The notes below the pieces were generated by a model. The model was not told the origin of the DNA. It saw only the letters and a program-made list of their open reading frames with translations, and did no database searches. Below, piece after piece: positions 1 through 6,788 of a stretch of 6,788 bases of DNA (position 1 is its first letter; the number at the start of each line of letters is the position of its first letter). Origin of the DNA: an uncultured Acidobacteriota bacterium (GTDB lineage Bacteria; Acidobacteriota; Blastocatellia; RBC074); NCBI GenBank assembly GCA_937967285.1, contig CALBSU010000439.1:1-6788 (forward strand). Reading direction: 5' to 3'. Made by a program: the position numbers and the translations under genes.

Positions 1-21
1 AGCACCGTGAAGAAGATCTGA
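1..21 (+). CDS. 3' end of an upstream gene (partial, unidentified)
   Basis: The first bases read in frame 1 as S-T-V-K-K-I followed by TGA at 19-21. Every one of these six codons ends in G or C, as expected for the strongly GC3-biased genes here. The alternative frame (H-R-E-E-D-L-I-K-R, TGA at 30-32) would overlap the ATG at 29 as ATGA, but uses mostly A/T-ending codons and is less likely. The product cannot be identified from so few residues. It would lie just upstream of thpR on the same strand, so co-transcription is possible. Confidence 0.35.
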   Translation, partial: STVKKI

Positions 22-29
22 TTAAACGA

Positions 30-63
<34 letters not shown>

Positions 64-64
64 T

Positions 65-634
65 ATGCGCAGTTTCATTGCACTCGAAATTTCATTGGAA
101 GCGCGGGACGCAATCGCGGAGTTTCAGCGCGAACTGAGGCGCGTCGATCCGGCGGTTTCGTGGACACGACCGGAAAACCTCCACCTGACGCTGCGTTTTC
201 TGGGCGAGCTTGACGATTCGATTGCGACGGCGGTCGGTGCAGCACTGGCCGATGCTGTCGGCGAATTGCAGCCATTCGATCTGGAACTTTCGCATCCCGG
301 CGTCTTTCCCGATCTGAGAAGGCCGAGAGTCGTCTGGGTCGGCTTGAAAGGCGAGCTGGATCGACTGAATGACCTGCGAATTGCCGTCGAAAAGGCAGTC
401 GAGCCCTTCGGATACCCGGCCGAGAAGGCTGCATTCCGCCCTCACCTGACGATCGGCCGGGTGAAGGGAGAGCGAAATATCCGGGAAATGCTCGCCCGAA
501 GCGAGCTTTATGTAATGCCGCGCGTCCGATTCGCAAGCCGCGAAATCGTTCTGTTCAGAAGCGATCTGCAGCCCGGCGGCTCCCGCTACACCGCAATCCG
601 CCGCGCCGCGCTCGGCTATAAGCAACTTAGTTAA
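65..634 (+). CDS. thpR: RNA 2',3'-cyclic phosphodiesterase (ThpR/LigT, 2H family)
   Basis: This cytoplasmic enzyme belongs to the 2H phosphoesterase superfamily. Characterised members hydrolyse 2',3'-cyclic phosphate ends of RNA to 2'-phosphomonoesters, and some have weak 2'-5' RNA ligase activity. The 189-residue protein has both signature tetrapeptides: HLTL at residues 40-43, followed by RFLGE, and HLTI at 127-130, followed by GRVK. The two histidines are the catalytic pair. The opening MRSFIALEIS matches the usual start of the family (x-R-x-F-I/V-A-L), and length is normal. I chose ATG 65 for that reason. An in-frame ATG at 29 would add 12 residues encoded largely by the 20-bp GC palindrome. 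Neither start has a strong Shine-Dalgarno. No link to the right-hand hydrogenase-like gene is apparent. Function is well supported; the exact start is not. Confidence 0.93.
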   Translation: MRSFIALEISLEARDAIAEFQRELRRVDPAVSWTRPENLHLTLRFLGELDDSIATAVGAALADAVGELQPFDLELSHPGVFPDLRRPRVVWVGLKGELDRLNDLRIAVEKAVEPFGYPAEKAAFRPHLTIGRVKGERNIREMLARSELYVMPRVRFASREIVLFRSDLQPGGSRYTAIRRAALGYKQLS

Positions 635-702
635 GATGTAACAACTCAGCTACCAGCCAAACCGAACTCTCTTTATTGAGAAAACATTGAAATAAATTTC
701 AT

Positions 703-722
703 AGAGATCTCAAGAGATCTCT
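703..722. promoter_or_regulatory. Two adjacent 10-bp palindromic sites (operator-like)
   Basis: The segment consists of two near-identical 10-mers in tandem, AGAGATCTCA and AGAGATCTCT. Each contains the self-complementary 8-mer AGAGATCT or AGATCTCT, and the whole is a 9-bp inverted repeat around a central AA. Sites repeated at 10 bp would lie on the same face of the helix, which suits cooperative binding of a dimeric regulator. The location, about 100 bases upstream of the methyltransferase ATG and next to the AT-rich stretch, fits an operator. Alternatively, in RNA it forms an 8-bp stem with a CAAG loop, but no U-tract follows, so an intrinsic terminator for thpR is less likely. Confidence 0.45.
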
Positions 723-810
723 TCGCCTGTTGTCGTAGAGTGTTTTCAGGAGGGAGGCGTTTCACAAATCGTGAGAGCTTCCGAATAAATGGAGAGAAAC
801 GAACTACGAA

Positions 811-814
811 AGGA
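811..814 (+). promoter_or_regulatory. Ribosome binding site deciding the methyltransferase start
   Basis: AGGA within GAAAGGA lies 6 bases before ATG 821. The longer in-frame alternative, GTG at 740, has no comparable Shine-Dalgarno. It would add 27 residues (rich in Arg and basic in character) that do not resemble the family's N-terminus. This supports 821 as the start. Confidence 0.65.
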
Positions 815-820
815 CTGTAC

Positions 821-1897
<1,077 letters not shown>

Positions 1898-1902
1898 AGA
1901 TG

Positions 1903-1951
1903 GTTGAATCGCAAAGGTGGCAAAGAGAGCAAAGGAGTTGAATCGCAAAGG
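1903..1951 (+). repeat. Direct repeat of a 15-mer, GTTGAATCGCAAAGG
   Basis: The 15-mer GTTGAATCGCAAAGG occurs exactly at 1903-1917 and again at 1937-1951, a period of 34 bases. Its first 14 bases occur a third time in inverted orientation at 2039-2052. Between the copies the shorter string GCAAAG(G) recurs several times. The second copy forms part of the left arm of the long inverted repeat, while the first lies just outside it. The repeat begins immediately after the methyltransferase stop codon. Confidence 0.75.
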
Positions 1952-2059
1952 GGCAAAGGTGTTATTTGGAGGTCGATTTTCGTTAGTCAGCCACTGAAGC
2001 TGATACGAACATTGAAATCCAAATAACACCTTTGCTCTCTTTGCGATTCAACTCCTTTG
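1930..2059. repeat. Long imperfect inverted repeat between convergent genes
   Basis: The left arm (1930-1970) and right arm (2018-2059) are complementary over about 41 positions. A 21-base perfect outer block (1930-1950 with 2039-2059) and an 18-base perfect inner block (1953-1970 with 2018-2035) are separated by a small mismatch bulge (GG against TCT). Pairing continues imperfectly inward: TTCGT near 1979-1983 with ACGAA near 2005-2009, and TCAGC (1987-1991) with GCTGA (1999-2003), leaving a CACTGAA apical loop. The whole element can therefore fold into one hairpin of about 130 bases. It ends 4 bases from the kinase stop codon and starts about 30 bases after the methyltransferase stop codon. 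It may act as a two-way transcript end or 3' stabilising hairpin, or be a mobile MITE-like or REP-like element. No transposase and no clear target-site duplication are visible. Confidence 0.8.
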
Positions 2060-2063
2060 GGAT

Positions 2064-5033
<2,970 letters not shown>

Positions 5034-5042
5034 TAAAAAAAA

Positions 5043-5047
5043 CCTCC
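5043..5047 (-). promoter_or_regulatory. Ribosome binding site of the kinase, spaced by a run of eight T
   Basis: On the minus strand GGAGG (5047 to 5043) is followed by eight T residues and one A before ATG 5033, a 9-base spacing within the usual range. This decides the kinase start against the in-frame TTG at 5081. The spacer is a homopolymer, unusual in such GC-rich DNA; replication slippage there would change the spacing and so the translation rate. Confidence 0.8.
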
Positions 5048-5070
5048 GGTTAATGCCTGAATTTCTGATA

Positions 5071-6780
5071 TCACAGATCAAAACTTCTGATCGCCCGCAG
5101 CAGGTCGATGCCCGTAAACTCGCCGGGCTCGCGGAACTGTTCGATGAGGGGCGTATCGATCAGCGCCTGCTCGCAGGGTCCGGGCCTGCCGAGCGCATCC
5201 TGGGGCGAACCGAGCCAGCTCAAGGATGAGAGGACCTGATAATTGGCGATCCTGCCGTCTTCAAGCTCGACGTAATGAACCAGCGCGCCGGTCGCATCCT
5301 CCCAGAATCCCGCGCCGCGCGCGGAGCGCGGCATGGTATAGGAGTTCGACATCGCCTTCTCCCCCTTCTGAAGGAGATTGAAAGCCCTGAGCAGATAGGT
5401 CAGCGCGATCACGCCGCAGTAGCCGATCTGGAAAGCGCGTGCCCTGTTTCGCTCGAAAACGCCGATGCTCTCGGGCGGCTGCCAGACCAGCCGCTGCGCC
5501 GGCAACTGAAACTTCGGCAGATCGATCTCGATCCGACTGCCCGAGACATTGATGAATTCGTTTCTCAACTTGCCGGAAATCGCCGTAATCCACTGACGTG
5601 CGATCGGACCGGTTTCGACCGTCTCGCGGTCCCAGCGCGCGGCGGTCTCCCAGGAATACCGCCCGTTCCAGTTGCTCCGATCCGGAGCGGGAACAACACT
5701 CTTGTTCCACGGATGGAGCGGCGAGATGGGAATCCCCGACGGATCGGATTCGAATTCCCGCCACGGCTGGGGTTCGTAGAACGACCTGTCCGGAAACTCC
5801 TCGATCCCAGCATTGAGATCGGCCAGCCGCAGCGTGCGGATCTTTCCGTTGATGACGACGCCGGGAGTCGAGAGCCTGCGCATTCCCCAGTCTGCGCTGC
5901 CGCCGAGTGTTCCGTCGAAACCTGAAGGATCGTCCCAGAGCCCGGTCGAGAGAAGATTGGGCTGCCCTTTTCCAACCCGGGCGAATTCCGGATCGGCCGC
6001 GATGAAGAACTCTTCCAGATCCTCCCATACCGCCATCACCTTCTTGGCGTAATCGATCATCTTGTTGATGCGTCCGAGGATCTGGTTGAAGACCTCCTTG
6101 TTCGCCTCGATCCCCACCCCTCCCGGAAAGATCGTCGACGGGTGCGGATATTTGCCAAAGATCAGAGTCGCCACCTCCTGAGCCGTACGCATCAGATGCA
6201 GCGCCTCGCGGTAGAGATGGCCGCCGACCGGATTGAGCTGTCGCATCAGATCTGCGTGCGTGGCATACCCGTGGATCTCAGCCCGGGCGGCCCGCGAAGT
6301 CTGGGCAGCCTCCCAGTGACGGAAGACGGTCCGGCTGACGGCCATTTCGGAAAAGTCGACGCCCGCCTGCAGAAAGAGGTGGCGGGTATGGGCGCCGATC
6401 AGTTCCGCCGCCGAGCCGAGCCCTCTGGTAACGATGGCAAGAGGCGGCGGCGCGATCTCGAAGGCCATCTCCAGCGCCAGCGAAGCAGCAATCGCCGAAG
6501 CGCCGCTGCCTGAGCCATTCAACCTGCTCAGAATCTGGACGGCATCGGAGGGAACGGCCCCGACGACCGACTGAACAATCCCGGAATATTCGTTGCGCGC
6601 CACACGCGCATCGATCACCCGCCGGTTCCCGAAGTCGATCAGCGCCTTGAACGAGACCCGGCGCGAGCTTCGTGTCAGAGGATCGAAGCGGATGATCTGC
6701 GCTCCGGAGGACTCGTAATCAGGCCATTCCTCCTCCTCGACGCGCTCGCCGCGTCCGGCCGGCTCGCTCTCGAGCAGCAC
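5071..6780 (-). CDS. Cysteine-less homologue of the group 1h [NiFe] hydrogenase large subunit
   Basis: Over most of its 569 residues this resembles the large subunit (HhyL type) of group 1h/5 [NiFe] hydrogenases. Recognisable blocks are RFDPLTR (31-37), LALEMAFEI (101-109), [15 protein letters not shown] (170-184), [10 protein letters not shown] (189-198), GKYPHPSTI (209-217), [16 protein letters not shown] (304-319), [14 protein letters not shown] (323-336), HPWNK (356-360), [10 protein letters not shown] (441-450) and [15 protein letters not shown] (554-568). True enzymes bind Ni-Fe(CN)2CO through an N-terminal CxxC and a C-terminal CxxC. Here the first is SRLNGSG (85-91), with N88 and G91 at the cysteine positions, and the second is absent because the protein ends RSFDL. 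The RGxE motif reads SGIV (66-69). The only cysteines, C455 and C536, are not ligand positions. Hydrogen oxidation is therefore not expected; a structural, maturation-scaffold or sensory role is inferred. The frame is intact, so decay is unlikely. GTG 6780 is the first possible start inside the window, but the frame stays open to its edge, so the N-terminus may be incomplete. No signal peptide is seen. Confidence 0.85.
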   Translation of the reverse strand: MLLESEPAGRGERVEEEEWPDYESSGAQIIRFDPLTRSSRRVSFKALIDFGNRRVIDARVARNEYSGIVQSVVGAVPSDAVQILSRLNGSGSGASAIAASLALEMAFEIAPPPLAIVTRGLGSAAELIGAHTRHLFLQAGVDFSEMAVSRTVFRHWEAAQTSRAARAEIHGYATHADLMRQLNPVGGHLYREALHLMRTAQEVATLIFGKYPHPSTIFPGGVGIEANKEVFNQILGRINKMIDYAKKVMAVWEDLEEFFIAADPEFARVGKGQPNLLSTGLWDDPSGFDGTLGGSADWGMRRLSTPGVVINGKIRTLRLADLNAGIEEFPDRSFYEPQPWREFESDPSGIPISPLHPWNKSVVPAPDRSNWNGRYSWETAARWDRETVETGPIARQWITAISGKLRNEFINVSGSRIEIDLPKFQLPAQRLVWQPPESIGVFERNRARAFQIGYCGVIALTYLLRAFNLLQKGEKAMSNSYTMPRSARGAGFWEDATGALVHYVELEDGRIANYQVLSSLSWLGSPQDALGRPGPCEQALIDTPLIEQFREPGEFTGIDLLRAIRSFDL

Positions 6781-6788
6781 TTTCAGGC

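Larger units (their letters stand above)
635..820 (+). promoter_or_regulatory. Spacer and probable promoter region of the methyltransferase
   Basis: This 186-base non-coding stretch has a distinctly AT-rich part (about 670-702), unlike the genes around it, which is where a promoter would be expected. TTGAGA at 676-681 and TTGAAA at 687-692 could serve as -35 elements. No convincing TATAAT-like -10 lies at the right distance, so no transcription start can be fixed. A short inverted pair TTTATT (672-677) / AATAAA (691-696) lies within it, and the tandem palindrome at 703-722 follows directly. A purine-rich AGGAGGGAGG at 748-757 resembles a Shine-Dalgarno but has no suitable start codon close behind. 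Confidence 0.4.

Noticed and set aside
748..800. Possible leader peptide behind the AGGAGGGAGG at 748-757
   Set aside because: The nearest start, GTG 771, is 13 bases away and reads only five codons before TAA; there is no attenuator-like pattern.
740..820. Upstream GTG start extending the methyltransferase by 27 residues
   Set aside because: GTG 740 lacks a Shine-Dalgarno and the added residues do not look like the family N-terminus, while ATG 821 has AGGA at a good distance.
1898..2063. CRISPR array
   Set aside because: Repeats are few, occur in both orientations and have no uniform spacers; the region is an inverted repeat with short iterated units.

Overview
The window is GC-rich DNA with strongly GC-biased third codon positions, dense with genes except for two AT-richer spacers. 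The closest relatives I can recall for the right-hand gene are the large subunits of group 1h (formerly group 5, 'actinobacterial-type') [NiFe] hydrogenases. These occur in Actinobacteria, Acidobacteriota and some other soil bacteria. Together with the soluble multi-PAS hybrid kinase and the iterated GCAAAGG intergenic repeats, this suggests a soil or sediment bacterium, perhaps Acidobacteriota. That placement is an inference with modest confidence; no rRNA or other marker is present.

Layout, left to right. (1) The last codons of an upstream plus-strand gene, then a perfect GC palindrome, then a ThpR/LigT-family RNA 2',3'-cyclic phosphodiesterase on the plus strand. (2) A spacer of about 185 bases with an AT-rich stretch and two adjacent 10-bp palindromic sites, leading into a plus-strand SAM-dependent methyltransferase with an N-terminal winged-helix domain (Rv2258c-like). 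(3) A convergent junction filled by a long imperfect inverted repeat built from GTTGAATCGCAAAG-type units. (4) A minus-strand hybrid histidine kinase with four PAS domains and a C-terminal receiver. (5) Directly upstream of it on the same strand, a 569-residue homologue of the group 1h [NiFe] hydrogenase large subunit, whose reading frame stays open to the right edge of the window.

The most interesting part is the right half. The hydrogenase-like protein keeps the family's length and many family sequence blocks. However, all four cysteines that bind the Ni-Fe centre are absent: the N-terminal CxxC is replaced by N and G, and the protein stops at RSFDL, just where the family has RSFDPCxxC. The nearby RGxE motif, with its active-site glutamate, is also lost. 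The reading frame is intact, so this looks like a non-catalytic paralogue rather than a decaying gene. It is followed after 37 untranslated bases by a PAS-type hybrid kinase with a good ribosome binding site, so the two are probably co-transcribed. Classical H2-sensing systems pair a regulatory hydrogenase with a PAS histidine kinase (HoxBC-HoxJ, HupUV-HupT). Here the hydrogenase-like partner cannot hold the metal site, so a pseudo-enzyme scaffold or sensor coupled to a phosphorelay is a hypothesis worth testing. The left-hand genes (ThpR, methyltransferase) show no evident functional link to it.
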